A stretch of DNA of 64,000 bases from Flammeovirgaceae bacterium UBA2338 (GCA_002344795.1 DDUM01000056.1:30319-94318), one strand, 5' to 3'; numbered from the stretch's first letter, positions 53,420-61,299 are shown. The notes: a model not told the origin generated them from the sequence alone. Program-made: numbers and translations.

Positions 53420-53600
53420 ACGTCATCGCGACCCCGAAAATGTCGGGGGTGGCGATCCCCAACCTATGAAATAGGTGAATAGAAGAACACAAACAAGACA
53501 CTTTTCTAATTTGAGCCAAATGAAGAGGATTGCTTCACACATCCGAACCCCTTCGGTTCCCGCCAGTGGTCGGGCAGGCGCAATGACGACTAACTATGCA
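53420..53600. repeat. Dispersed REP-like fragments in the 53.4-53.8 kb gap
   Basis: The 410-base gap 53362-53771 holds an inverted pair in GACCCCGAAAATGTCGGGGG (53429-53448), then GAAGAGGATTGCTTC and CAATGACG (about 53522-53587), which resemble the REP-like element at 2893-3027. A perfect 10-bp hairpin, CCCTCACCTT / AAGGTGAGGG (53730-53761), sits just before the end of the tonB gene. I see no gene here. Confidence 0.5.
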
Positions 53601-53771
53601 AGGTCAGCTACACCCCCAACCCAAGGTTCGTGTCCTCACGAACCCAGGCACATTCGGAAGTAACTCCCGAGTACTTGTAGAGCACGGAAGTAACTTCCGC
53701 GGTAGTTAAGATAATCGAAGACGGTGAGTCCCTCACCTTCGGACGTGGCCAAAGGTGAGGGAGATAGAGAT

Positions 53772-54443
53772 TTAACTTAGTTTAAAGGTGATGGGTATAA
53801 CCATACGTTGGCGGACGGGTACTCCACGTTGTTTGCCTGGTTTCCATCGAGGGGAGGTTTCCAAAACACGCACTGCCTCTTCATCACATCCCCCTCCTAT
53901 TCCTTTGAGCACCTTTATCTCTGTGATAGAGCCGTCACGGTTGATCACAAATTCAACAAACACCCTACCTTCTACTTGCATCCTTCGGGCCTGTGCCGGA
54001 TACTTAATGCGATTGGCCAAGTCTTGATAGAAGGATGAAAAACCACCATCCGGTGTAGCTTGTACTTCTACAAAAATTAATGGCTCATCGGATGTTTCGA
54101 TTTCAATAGCTGGTGGTTCAGGCAAATACAATGGAGGAGTTGGATCATCATCTATGTTGACATCAATGTTGGGTAAATCATCTATTACCTCCTGGTCGTT
54201 TGGTATTTCTACCACATTCGGGATTGGCTTTGCCGGAGGCATTGGAGGAGGAATTGCCGTACGAGGGATAATCAGATCGTCAATAATGTCTTGTTTGGGA
54301 GGATTTACAATGTCTATCCGGTCATCGTAGGTCTTCCACTCAAAGGCAGTGATGATCATGGAAAGGCTTAACAAAAAACTGACACCAAGAATCAGATTGC
54401 GATAGTTGGTGAGGTCTGCATTACTGTTTTTCTTAGGTTCCAT
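53772..54443 (-). CDS. TonB-family energy transducer
   Basis: Couples the proton gradient of the inner membrane to outer-membrane receptors. 223 residues: cytoplasmic start, one helix (LILGVSFLLSLSMIITAFEW, about 16-36), a Pro/acid-rich periplasmic linker (IPRTAIPPPMPPAKPIP, DDDPTPPLYLPEPPAI), and a C-terminal TonB domain (about 130-223: YQDLANRIKYPAQARRMQVE, VEFVINRDGSITEIKVLKGI, CDEEAVRVLETSPRWKPGKQ). No exbB or exbD gene is adjacent, so it must rely on those elsewhere. It lies isolated between repeat blocks. Confidence 0.9.
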   Translation of the reverse strand: MEPKKNSNADLTNYRNLILGVSFLLSLSMIITAFEWKTYDDRIDIVNPPKQDIIDDLIIPRTAIPPPMPPAKPIPNVVEIPNDQEVIDDLPNIDVNIDDDPTPPLYLPEPPAIEIETSDEPLIFVEVQATPDGGFSSFYQDLANRIKYPAQARRMQVEGRVFVEFVINRDGSITEIKVLKGIGGGCDEEAVRVLETSPRWKPGKQRGVPVRQRMVIPITFKLS

Positions 54444-54590
54444 ATGATTGGGTTTAGGTGAATAATCATTGGGAGATGGGATTTACCTTATAATGCCAAT
54501 CGATTATGAAAGTCACGGAGTCATTTTTTTGCAAAATGGCTAAAAAGAGGCCTTGGGGTCATCATTAGACAGGGCCAGAAATAGTTGCTC

Positions 54591-54763
54591 CCGCCATGCT
54601 GCCTGTCCGCCCATTGGCGGAAGCCACCGAGCGAAAGCATATAGCGGGGGCAGGGAGAATCTCCTACCGTACCTAGTTACCGCGCACTACACCACCCACC
54701 TGAAACACTGAGGCACGAAGTGTCTTTGCGATTTGGAAAACCAGAAGAGCCCAAGCGAGAGCT
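54591..54763. repeat. M1 (variant) and M2, copy set 2
   Basis: M1 variant at 54591-54676 starts CCCGCCATGCTG and carries an additional inverted insert (CCGCCCATTGGCGG). M2 follows at 54702-54763 with GAGCCCAAGCGAGAGCTAG at its end. It lies in the 631-base gap 54444-55074, the longest gene-free stretch in the window. Confidence 0.65.
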
Positions 54764-54800
54764 AGTTGAGCTAGTTGAGCGACAACATGGGGTGATTACC

Positions 54801-55065
54801 TCACCCCTGCCCTCTCCAAAGGAGAGGGAGTAGTCCCAATTAAACATTAACGCTTATCACCATTGGTAGTACAGTAATTGTTGCTGCCGCCATGCTGAGC
54901 TACCGAGCGGTTGGCCAGTGGGCTGAGCGAAGCATCTCATGCTGTACAGGGATACCGCGCACTACACCACACACTGAAACACTGAGGCGCGGAGGGTTGA
55001 GGGAGGGCACGAAGTGTCTTTGCAATTTGGAAAACTATAAGAGCCCAAGCGAGACGCTTGCACTA
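54801..55065. repeat. R1 short form, linker, M1 copy 4 and M2 copy 3
   Basis: CCCTCTCC-AA-AGGAGAGGG (54810-54828) is R1 with the inner 60 bases absent, in the same flank (CTCACCCC, then AGTCCCAATT). M1 (54887-54951) and M2 (54974-55065, with a small internal insertion GGCGCGGAGGGTTGAGGGAG) follow in the same order as near 52.5 kb. The 65-codon open frame 54892-55089 overlaps it and is rejected. Confidence 0.7.
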
Positions 55066-55074
55066 GTTGGAGTA

Positions 55075-55638
55075 TTAGTTGCTATGTAAAATAACACGTA
55101 AACCAATATTAAATTGTTTCATTGAATGATAACCTGAATGTATTTCAATGGCCAATTTTCCATCGCTTGGCAATATGTAACCGAGGTTAAATCCAGCACC
55201 ACGTATATGTTCTTTCATTGTTATTAAATAATAACCACCTCCTTTAAACCTATCATCAAAATAATTGGTATAGGTATTTTCTTTTCCAAGTGATGCTTCC
55301 ACATACACAGTAAAGACTCTTTTGATAATATAAGAATACCCCACATCCAGGGACTCGAAATACTTGCCATCTCCTCTGATTGCAATTCCGTAGTTTGAAA
55401 GTTGCTCATCAATCTTTTTACCTGCCTGGCCATTATCTTGAAGACAGAAGCTTAGATGAAGTCTGCTTTTCCTACCGTAAAACACCCCTCCACTTATAGC
55501 ACTGTTCATACTCCCACTGAATGAGACTCCAAATGACCTACGACTTTCGTTAAGCTGTAACCGATCATCATTCATCAATAGTTGACCTCTAAGTCCGCCT
55601 GAAATAAATATAAATACAAATATTGCAACCAATCTCAT
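55075..55638 (-). CDS. Small outer-membrane beta-barrel-like protein
   Basis: 187 residues. A signal peptide (ending GGLRGQ) is followed by alternating strands with aromatic residues (FGVSFSGSMNSAISGGVFYGR, SLDVGYSYIIKRVFTVYVEASLG, GAGFNLGYILPSDG). No family is recognised; length fits an eight-stranded barrel. It is an isolated minus-strand gene whose stop lies 10 bases beyond the M2 repeat end, so the repeat forms its 3' flank and may act as its terminator. Confidence 0.7.
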   Translation of the reverse strand: MRLVAIFVFIFISGGLRGQLLMNDDRLQLNESRRSFGVSFSGSMNSAISGGVFYGRKSRLHLSFCLQDNGQAGKKIDEQLSNYGIAIRGDGKYFESLDVGYSYIIKRVFTVYVEASLGKENTYTNYFDDRFKGGGYYLITMKEHIRGAGFNLGYILPSDGKLAIEIHSGYHSMKQFNIGLRVILHSN

Positions 55639-55900
55639 TACAACTTATTGTCTATATTCCAAAATTTTCTTTTTCCCTTCAACAATATCCGACACCATTT
55701 CAAGCTCAATCATATCCAACCCGCTGTAAACTATTCATTGGAACACTGAGGTTCCCGATAACGAACCATCATCACTGTTCTGTCAGGTCGGAAGACCTGA
55801 CTTCACTACAGTGGCATGCGTAGCGGAAACGAAGTGTCTTTGACTACAAGAGCCCAAGCGAGACACTTGCGTAATTCAGGTGCAAATTATTGTAGATCCA

Positions 55901-56494
55901 TTATTGTTCATAGTCCTTTCGCATCACCACTGGCCATACGTCATTACTCGAAATTTTACCATAGTTTTCATTTGCCTCCAGATAAGAAAAGTGGCCTCTT
56001 GGGCAAAGTTCGCAGCATTCTATAATAATAAACAGAGCCGCTATACTTTTCAATACATTTTCAAGGCTAGCCAAATGGAAGTCCTTCACGCGATTATGTT
56101 TGACTGAATTATAAGAAGTGTACCAGTCTAATGAATGAGATGAGTTCCAACCTTCCAATGGAGTTACGAATAGTGGTTCTGAAAATATGTATCCAATACT
56201 AATCCTACCAGGCTTACCAGCAAAGTGGGCATTAAGAAGATAATAGTCTTCTATATTGTAGTCCCTGCTTTTTTTTGTTGACAATCCAAACTCCTCTACT
56301 TTATCTTTACAAATGCTTTCAAATTCAGTGGAAGCTCTAATTAACAACTCATAAAATCTAAGTGAGTAAACAGTAAAATGATTTTCAGTTGGATTCACAA
56401 ATCTAAAACTGTCCTCTAAGTCGTCATATAGAAGTTTAAAAGAACTCCAATATATAGAGGGAGACTTAATTGTTTTTGGTGCTTCTATCTTCAT
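55901..56494 (-). CDS. Accessory protein of unknown function, HEPN-like candidate
   Basis: 197 residues, no signal peptide. The helical middle and the motif DWYTSYNSVKHNR (near residue 125) followed by a hydrophobic helix (LENVLKSIAALFIIIECCEL) resemble HEPN-type proteins, which often carry an R/K-X-(3-5)-H ribonuclease motif. The match is visual and weak. The gene overlaps its upstream partner (159-aa gene) by 29 bases in a different frame, so both are co-translated as a two-gene cassette. It sits between the repeat-rich region and the toxin-antitoxin/restriction block, a position typical of defence genes. Confidence 0.65.
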   Translation of the reverse strand: MKIEAPKTIKSPSIYWSSFKLLYDDLEDSFRFVNPTENHFTVYSLRFYELLIRASTEFESICKDKVEEFGLSTKKSRDYNIEDYYLLNAHFAGKPGRISIGYIFSEPLFVTPLEGWNSSHSLDWYTSYNSVKHNRVKDFHLASLENVLKSIAALFIIIECCELCPRGHFSYLEANENYGKISSNDVWPVVMRKDYEQ

Positions 56495-56945
56495 TATTTT
56501 TAATAGATGCGGTTAACGGTTTTATATATTCTGGGTAAATTTCAGAGAGTACCCTATCGATCGCAGCAAACCATGTACCAGATTGTAGATAGTGCCTCAT
56601 ATAGGTATATTCTCCTGAGGGGCTAGCAATAAACCTAAAACCATTTTCTTTCATTCGATTTATTAAGGTCATTAATTGATTATCATTCACTTCATTGCAA
56701 TCATTAAGTGTAATTTGCACCGAGGTCGTCTTATCTTTCCAATTTTTGAGAAGAGTAATCACCCAATTCTTACCATTAATTCTATCAAATGGAGCAAGAC
56801 CAACACTGATGTAATTAGCACCACCTCTAAAATGCGGTCTTGTTTTGGTTGGATTAGTACGTTGAGTCTCTCTAAATTCAGGATATTTCTCTCTCAAATA
56901 ATTGAAGGTATCCTTCTGCAGTTTTAATTCCTCTTGTGATGTCAT
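56466..56945 (-). CDS. Accessory protein of unknown function, first gene of a two-gene cassette
   Basis: 159 residues, cytoplasmic. Not recognised. It has a mixed alpha/beta pattern (INGKNWVITLLKNWKDKTTS, VNDNQLMTLINRMKENGFRF, QSGTWFAAIDRVLSEIYPEY) and a basic N-terminal third. It overlaps the next gene by 29 bases. Two hairpins (CGCAGAGTC / GACTCTGCG at 56995-57022 and a terminator at 57145) lie upstream, separating the cassette from the SecB-like gene. Confidence 0.65.
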   Translation of the reverse strand: MTSQEELKLQKDTFNYLREKYPEFRETQRTNPTKTRPHFRGGANYISVGLAPFDRINGKNWVITLLKNWKDKTTSVQITLNDCNEVNDNQLMTLINRMKENGFRFIASPSGEYTYMRHYLQSGTWFAAIDRVLSEIYPEYIKPLTASIKNNEDRSTKNN

Positions 56946-56994
56946 CTTAATTAATCTTCTTTAAAGAAATCACTATCTATTCGCTTATTTTCTT

Positions 56995-57022
56995 CGCAGA
57001 GTCTCTGCCTCAGGACTCTGCG
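56995..57022. repeat. Hairpin CGCAGAGTC / GACTCTGCG upstream of the two-gene cassette
   Basis: Perfect 9-bp arms separated by 10 bases, inside the 297-base gap 56946-57242. A related sequence (TTCTTCGCAAGGACTCTGC) occurs near 52320-52340, suggesting another dispersed module. It could be a regulatory site for the minus-strand cassette (50 bases from its start) or only a repeat. Confidence 0.4.
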
Positions 57023-57121
57023 AGATCCCCTACCACCAGAGTCCCTTCCAGGAGGCTCTGAGGAGAATGAAATCATTGACAAACATGAATGACTCTACTA
57101 TATTTGAAACCTAGAACAGCG

Positions 57122-57175
57122 CCAGGGATAGTATCCCTGGTCTGACGTCCCGACTTGTCGGGACGTTTCTTTTTA
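57122..57175 (+). terminator. Double hairpin with T-rich tail
   Basis: CCAGGGATA / TATCCCTGG-type arms (57122-57140) and a perfect ACGTCCCGA-CTTG-TCGGGACGT stem (57145-57166), followed on the plus strand by TTCTTTTTATTT. No plus-strand gene precedes it closely. On the minus strand it lies downstream of the SecB-like gene and could also end that operon, although the T run faces the other way. Confidence 0.5.
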
Positions 57176-57242
57176 TTTCAAGAATTATTCAATCACAGCG
57201 TCCATTCAGGAAACTCTACGAGAAACACAACTTACTAACTCC

Positions 57243-57692
57243 TTACTTTGGCTTTAGAAGTTCATTGGGGCTTATCACCGGAAGCATAAAGTCTTGCATT
57301 ACCGTACCCATAAATCTGGATAGCAATATGCCTCGTGAAGTAGAGTAAGTAATTGACGCTATTGCATTGCCAAGATTTGAACTGACCCTTAGACCATCCG
57401 CATCTGTTGTAACTAGCTCTTCGAGGTTTTCAACATTAAACACAAAGGCAAACTGATAAGATGCCCGCGCCTCTTCTGTAACCTGATCCACACTTTTTGT
57501 GGTTACGTTTATATTAAAGTCTGATCGAACTAACTTCTCTTCGTGGTTAAATCCCATTTCAAATTCAACCTTTAGATTGTAGTCTTCTATTTTATCCATT
57601 TTGAAATCAAAAGGGCTATCAATCTGCCCTTTTATCAATCTGAATTCTAGAAGGTGGATTAATTCTGGCTTTAAAAGTTTTGGTTCACTCAT
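57243..57692 (-). CDS. SecB-like chaperone of a toxin-antitoxin-chaperone (TAC) unit
   Basis: 149 residues with the SecB fold: an N-terminal beta-rich half (DYNLKVEFEMGFNHEEKL, FNINVTTKSV, SYQFAFVFNVENLEEL) and a C-terminal helix-strand pair (NAIASITYSTSRGILLSRFM, MLPVISPNELL) comparable to the RGGFPPLLL...NFDALY end of true SecB. Housekeeping SecB is absent in most Bacteroidota, from general knowledge, and this copy is the third gene of a unit with a toxin-like protein and an XRE antitoxin, the position of the chaperone in TAC systems such as M. tuberculosis HigBA-Rv1957. Its start follows the antitoxin stop with no gap. Role: to protect the antitoxin from degradation. Confidence 0.82.
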   Translation of the reverse strand: MSEPKLLKPELIHLLEFRLIKGQIDSPFDFKMDKIEDYNLKVEFEMGFNHEEKLVRSDFNINVTTKSVDQVTEEARASYQFAFVFNVENLEELVTTDADGLRVSSNLGNAIASITYSTSRGILLSRFMGTVMQDFMLPVISPNELLKPK

Positions 57693-58100
57693 TTAAGCGA
57701 TCATTGGTATTGGACTTGGAGTTGACTCTTTACGTTTCAAGGCATGATCAAACTCAATTTGATTGCCGGCATACCTTCTTCTTTTAACGGTAGCTTTAAT
57801 GCTGGCCGTCACTTGCACATGAAACGATTCCCGTTTTGGCACATAAATAATTTCCTCTCCCAATTCCGCCTCCAGTTTAGAAAGGCTGCGCAATGTGAAA
57901 TTATGCTCACCCCCAAGCCATTTACTTATTTCAGAAGGTCTCTTTTCCAATTTGTCAGCCAATTCTTTCTGAGTAAATCCCTTTTCCCTCAATAGTTGGT
58001 TTATCCGTACCACGATATCTCCATATTTCCGAACGAAAATGCGAACGTCCTTTGGAGTTTCATCGAGAATCTTTTGAGCTACTTTACTTCTCATAACCAA
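57693..58100 (-). CDS. XRE-family antitoxin with C-terminal extension (HigA-like)
   Basis: 135 residues. An N-terminal helical arm (about 1-30), a helix-turn-helix XRE domain (about 31-75: RINQLLREKGFTQKELADKL, then RPSEISKWLGGEHNFTLRSL), and a C-terminal tail of about 45 residues (from EIIYVPKRESFHVQ to the end, basic then Pro/Ser-rich). In TAC systems a chaperone-addiction (ChAD) sequence at the antitoxin C terminus makes it depend on SecB-like protein, and this tail is in the right place. It follows the toxin-like gene by 4 bases and precedes the SecB-like gene directly. It should bind the palindrome at 58653-58670 for autoregulation. Confidence 0.82.
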   Translation of the reverse strand: MVMRSKVAQKILDETPKDVRIFVRKYGDIVVRINQLLREKGFTQKELADKLEKRPSEISKWLGGEHNFTLRSLSKLEAELGEEIIYVPKRESFHVQVTASIKATVKRRRYAGNQIEFDHALKRKESTPSPIPMIA

Positions 58101-58104
58101 ATGT

Positions 58105-58629
58105 TTATAACATTATTTCTTTAGAACCATTATATGATCTCAACATTCTTGCCTCTTCATCAATAACTATCGACCCGTCCTGCAATGCTTGATCTATTTT
58201 CTTTGCAAATTCCTTGGCTTCAATGAATTTCATATTCAATGACTCACTTTCCATATTTGTGCCCCCGGTTTTCCTGCCTCCATTAAATAATACAACTAAA
58301 TCTTCCCTGTTTTTGATCCGTAGTGCATACAACCGTAAGGGAAAATTCGGGTAGCGCAACATAAGCTCACCCACAACGACCCTACCCTGGGGTGGTAGTG
58401 CGGTAACATTTTCTTCAAAACGATTAAAGAAATCCCCAATTGCGCCATAATCAGTTCCTATTGTATCAAGTATCAGGCTAAGAAGGGTTTGAGTTGCATT
58501 GGCATCGATATTATTTTGCGTTTCAAAGAACTTATCTGTCTCTGATTGGCTCGCATCTTCCCACCTAACTGTGTAGAAAGTAACCTTTTCGGCTTCATCG
58601 TCCCATATTTCAAGTTCAAATGTACTCAC
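58105..58629 (-). CDS. RelE/HigB-like toxin candidate, first gene of the TAC unit
   Basis: 174 residues, longer than usual HigB/RelE toxins (about 90-120). The C-terminal half has a superfamily-like pattern: PLRLYALRIKNREDLVVLFNGGRKT near residue 97, then MKFIEAKEFAKKIDQALQ, comparable to the strand-strand-helix end of HigB/Gp49-type toxins. The N-terminal half (ELEIWDDEAEKVTFYTVRWE, then a helical ETDKFFETQNNID) is less clear and may be an added domain. First of three genes in order toxin-antitoxin-chaperone, as in HigBA TAC systems. The start ATG at 58629 is 23 bases downstream of a perfect palindrome. Confidence 0.6.
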   Translation of the reverse strand: MSTFELEIWDDEAEKVTFYTVRWEDASQSETDKFFETQNNIDANATQTLLSLILDTIGTDYGAIGDFFNRFEENVTALPPQGRVVVGELMLRYPNFPLRLYALRIKNREDLVVLFNGGRKTGGTNMESESLNMKFIEAKEFAKKIDQALQDGSIVIDEEARMLRSYNGSKEIML

Positions 58630-58652
58630 TTAACGTAATGTTGCAATAGAAG

Positions 58653-58670
58653 ATTCACTTAAAAGTGAAT
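58653..58670. promoter_or_regulatory. Palindromic operator candidate of the TAC unit
   Basis: ATTCACTT-AA-AAGTGAAT, a perfect inverted repeat of 8+8 bases with 2-base spacer, 23 bases before the toxin-like start. Minus-strand sequence across it reads TTGACC, then TATATTCAC, so a promoter probably overlaps it. This is a typical site for an XRE antitoxin dimer. Confidence 0.65.
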
Positions 58671-58756
58671 ATATGTACTATTTAGGTCAATTTTAATGTT
58701 TTTATACTCTTAATCCGATACTCGACTCCACTTTTTCCCAGGATAAAATTCCGGAT

Positions 58757-61288
58757 TTACTCCATTTTCACTTTTTTATACCGGGTCTTGGGCTCTGCTG
58801 CCATGGGCAACACTTCATCTACTGGCTTCACTTCCTCCCCCCACACTTTAGCAATCCTATCCTTTATCTTCTGCTCAAAAATTTCGATGAGCTGCTTGTT
58901 TGCATTGACCAATGCCTGCTCTTTTTCAATTTGAGCAACGATTTGGTATTGAGTTTCTATAGGAGGTAGCGGAATTTGAATAGTCTTTATATCAATTAAA
59001 TGCAAATTAGTAACTGTACCAGATTTAGAACGTGCTGTTGCCTGAAAGTAAGCTGCATCTGAGTTTAAGTAACACTCTAAATATTTGGAATCAATTCTAT
59101 CATGTTTCGGCTTGATTAGAGCAAGACTAACAAATATGCTGAACTCGAAATCCCAATCAATAACTTTTGCAACGCCTATTGTTCCATTTTTGGAATATAA
59201 TATATCTCCTCGTTCAGGATTACATCTTTTAATTAATTCGGTGTGCTCTTCTCGAGATATGAACTTCTTGGAATCATTACTCTTCGTTAAATCTGTTACA
59301 CGCCAAAAGGGAATGCCTTTGTCAGTATAAATTGGTGTTTTATGTGTCCCATCAGTAATTTTAGTTGCTAATTCCCCCAACTCCACCATCTCCCACTCCG
59401 GGTCGATATCAATTTTGGGTTTGTAGTTTTCTACTACGGCTTTGGCGCCATCTATGATTTTTTGGTAGCCTTCTATTTCGGCTACTATTTCTTCCTGAAT
59501 GGATAAGGGAGGGAGGGGGATTTTTAAACCCCTAATTATTGGCATATTCAGACCACTTCTTTGCCCATGTCCCGTCAAGTTCCTAATATCCATGTACATG
59601 GAGCGTAGAATTTGATATAGATAATCTGGCAACAATTGCGTTCCATCATTAGGTGTGATCGCTACTACAGATTGATTGCACGTGGCTTTAGTCTTTAATA
59701 GAGCTACTGTACCTCTTGTTTTTCCTTGGCCGTTCAATGCGATCAATACAGAATTTTCAGGTAGATATCTTGCGTTTGATTCCTTCATCCCTAATTCAGT
59801 AATTCTTCCTTCACAGTCAAAAATCTTACCCTGATGAATATCACCTGATACTAGCCATTTTATATTACCATTTTCATAGTATTCCCTTTTGCTTGATGTA
59901 GGAGTACCCCCTGTTGAAAGTTTGGTTAACTTACCTAATTCAACCAAATCAAAAGATGTACGTACGAATCTTTCATTTACTGCATACCTTTCTCCACTTA
60001 AATTATAATCTCCATTCTTGGCAATTTCAGTTTTAGGAACGGCATGCGCGATCAGTGATTCTTTATGCTCACCTGTTTTTACAAATGCATGTGCCAATTC
60101 AATTGCTTCTTCTAACTGGCTGCCCTTTACTGCTGCCCGTTGTGCTCCCAAGTTGTAGCCATCATTGTCAATCTTTACAAATAGTATTTCATTTCGCTTT
60201 CTGGCTACTTCTTTATCCATTAACAACATGGAAGTCTTTACACCACTGTAAGGATTGAACACACCGGCCGGCAAACTTACCACGGCATAGAGGTACTTCT
60301 CTACCAGCATCTTTCGCAACGCTTTGTACGCAGTTCCGCTTTGAAAGATTACTCCTTCCGGCACGATGATGCCCGCCTTGCCTTTGGGGTTCAGGTGCTC
60401 AGCTATGTAGTCCACAAACAATACTTCGCTACGGTTACTGCTGATGGTGAATTTTTTATGCGGGCGTATCCCTCCTTTCGGGCTCATGAAGGGCGGGTTG
60501 GCCAAAATCACATCGTAACTTTCGTTCCAGCGCTCTTCGCTGCTGAGCGTGTCATACTCATAAATGTGCGGATCAGAAAACCCATGCAGGTACAGGTTCA
60601 CCAAACTCAACCGCACCATGTCGGGAGAGATGTCGTAACCCACAAAATTTTGGATGAGCTTCTTGCGTTCATCGGGCGTGAGGCCCTTCTTGTTCTTTTC
60701 TTTGATGTGCTTGAAGGCAGAGATCAAAAAACCCGCTGTACCACATGCCGGATCCAGTATCGTATCGTTTTTACCCGGATCTACAATGGCCACCAAAAAG
60801 TCGATGATGTGGCGGGGTGTTCTAAACTGTCCTGCATCCCCTTGCGAACCCATCACCGAAAGCAGGTATTCAAAAGCATCACCTAACTTTTCACTGTGGG
60901 TGTACTCAAACTCACCGATAGTCTTCAAAAACAGTTTCAATGTTTCCGGATCGCGATAAGGCAAATAAGCATTATTGAAAATATCCCGGAACAGTTGTGG
61001 AATGTTGGGATTCTTCTCCATGCTCTCAATCGCTTCGGAGTACAAAGTGAGCATTTGAGATGCCGTGACTTTGGTATCGAACAGGCTATCCCAACTGTAT
61101 TTCTTATACTTTCCGGAAAAAAATTTGGCCTTGCCCCCGAGTTCCACCGCCTCCTTGTCCATGTCGTCCATGAACTTGTAAATAAGCCCAATGGTAATTT
61201 GTTCAATCTGTGCTTTGGGATCGGGCAGTTTGCCTACCAGTATATCGCGGCAGTCGTCTATTCTTTTCTTGGTAGCGGTATCTAACAT
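58757..61288 (-). CDS. Type I restriction-modification methyltransferase and specificity subunits fused (HsdM-HsdS)
   Basis: 843 residues combining both subunits. HsdM part (about 1-430): helical N terminus, then the N6-adenine methyltransferase domain with SAM motif ILDPACGTAGFLISAF and catalytic ILANPPFMSPKG. HsdS part (about 437-830): two target recognition domains (TRD1 beginning FDLVELGKLTKLSTGGTPTS; TRD2 beginning WEMVELGELATKITDGTHKT), each followed by a conserved helix-linker (IPLPPLSIQEEIVAEIEG; IPLPPIETQYQIVAQIEKE). Usually these are separate genes in the order hsdM-hsdS. The recognition sequence cannot be predicted. Begins 11 bases after hsdR. Confidence 0.92.
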   Translation of the reverse strand: MLDTATKKRIDDCRDILVGKLPDPKAQIEQITIGLIYKFMDDMDKEAVELGGKAKFFSGKYKKYSWDSLFDTKVTASQMLTLYSEAIESMEKNPNIPQLFRDIFNNAYLPYRDPETLKLFLKTIGEFEYTHSEKLGDAFEYLLSVMGSQGDAGQFRTPRHIIDFLVAIVDPGKNDTILDPACGTAGFLISAFKHIKEKNKKGLTPDERKKLIQNFVGYDISPDMVRLSLVNLYLHGFSDPHIYEYDTLSSEERWNESYDVILANPPFMSPKGGIRPHKKFTISSNRSEVLFVDYIAEHLNPKGKAGIIVPEGVIFQSGTAYKALRKMLVEKYLYAVVSLPAGVFNPYSGVKTSMLLMDKEVARKRNEILFVKIDNDGYNLGAQRAAVKGSQLEEAIELAHAFVKTGEHKESLIAHAVPKTEIAKNGDYNLSGERYAVNERFVRTSFDLVELGKLTKLSTGGTPTSSKREYYENGNIKWLVSGDIHQGKIFDCEGRITELGMKESNARYLPENSVLIALNGQGKTRGTVALLKTKATCNQSVVAITPNDGTQLLPDYLYQILRSMYMDIRNLTGHGQRSGLNMPIIRGLKIPLPPLSIQEEIVAEIEGYQKIIDGAKAVVENYKPKIDIDPEWEMVELGELATKITDGTHKTPIYTDKGIPFWRVTDLTKSNDSKKFISREEHTELIKRCNPERGDILYSKNGTIGVAKVIDWDFEFSIFVSLALIKPKHDRIDSKYLECYLNSDAAYFQATARSKSGTVTNLHLIDIKTIQIPLPPIETQYQIVAQIEKEQALVNANKQLIEIFEQKIKDRIAKVWGEEVKPVDEVLPMAAEPKTRYKKVKME

Positions 61289-61299
61289 AAGTTCTTTTA

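Noticed and set aside
54892..55089. 65-codon open frame
   Set aside because: Covers the M1 and M2 repeat modules; no protein features.
55816..56107. Overlapping plus-strand open frames near the M2 repeat
   Set aside because: Antisense of the 197-aa gene and repeat-derived; no protein features.
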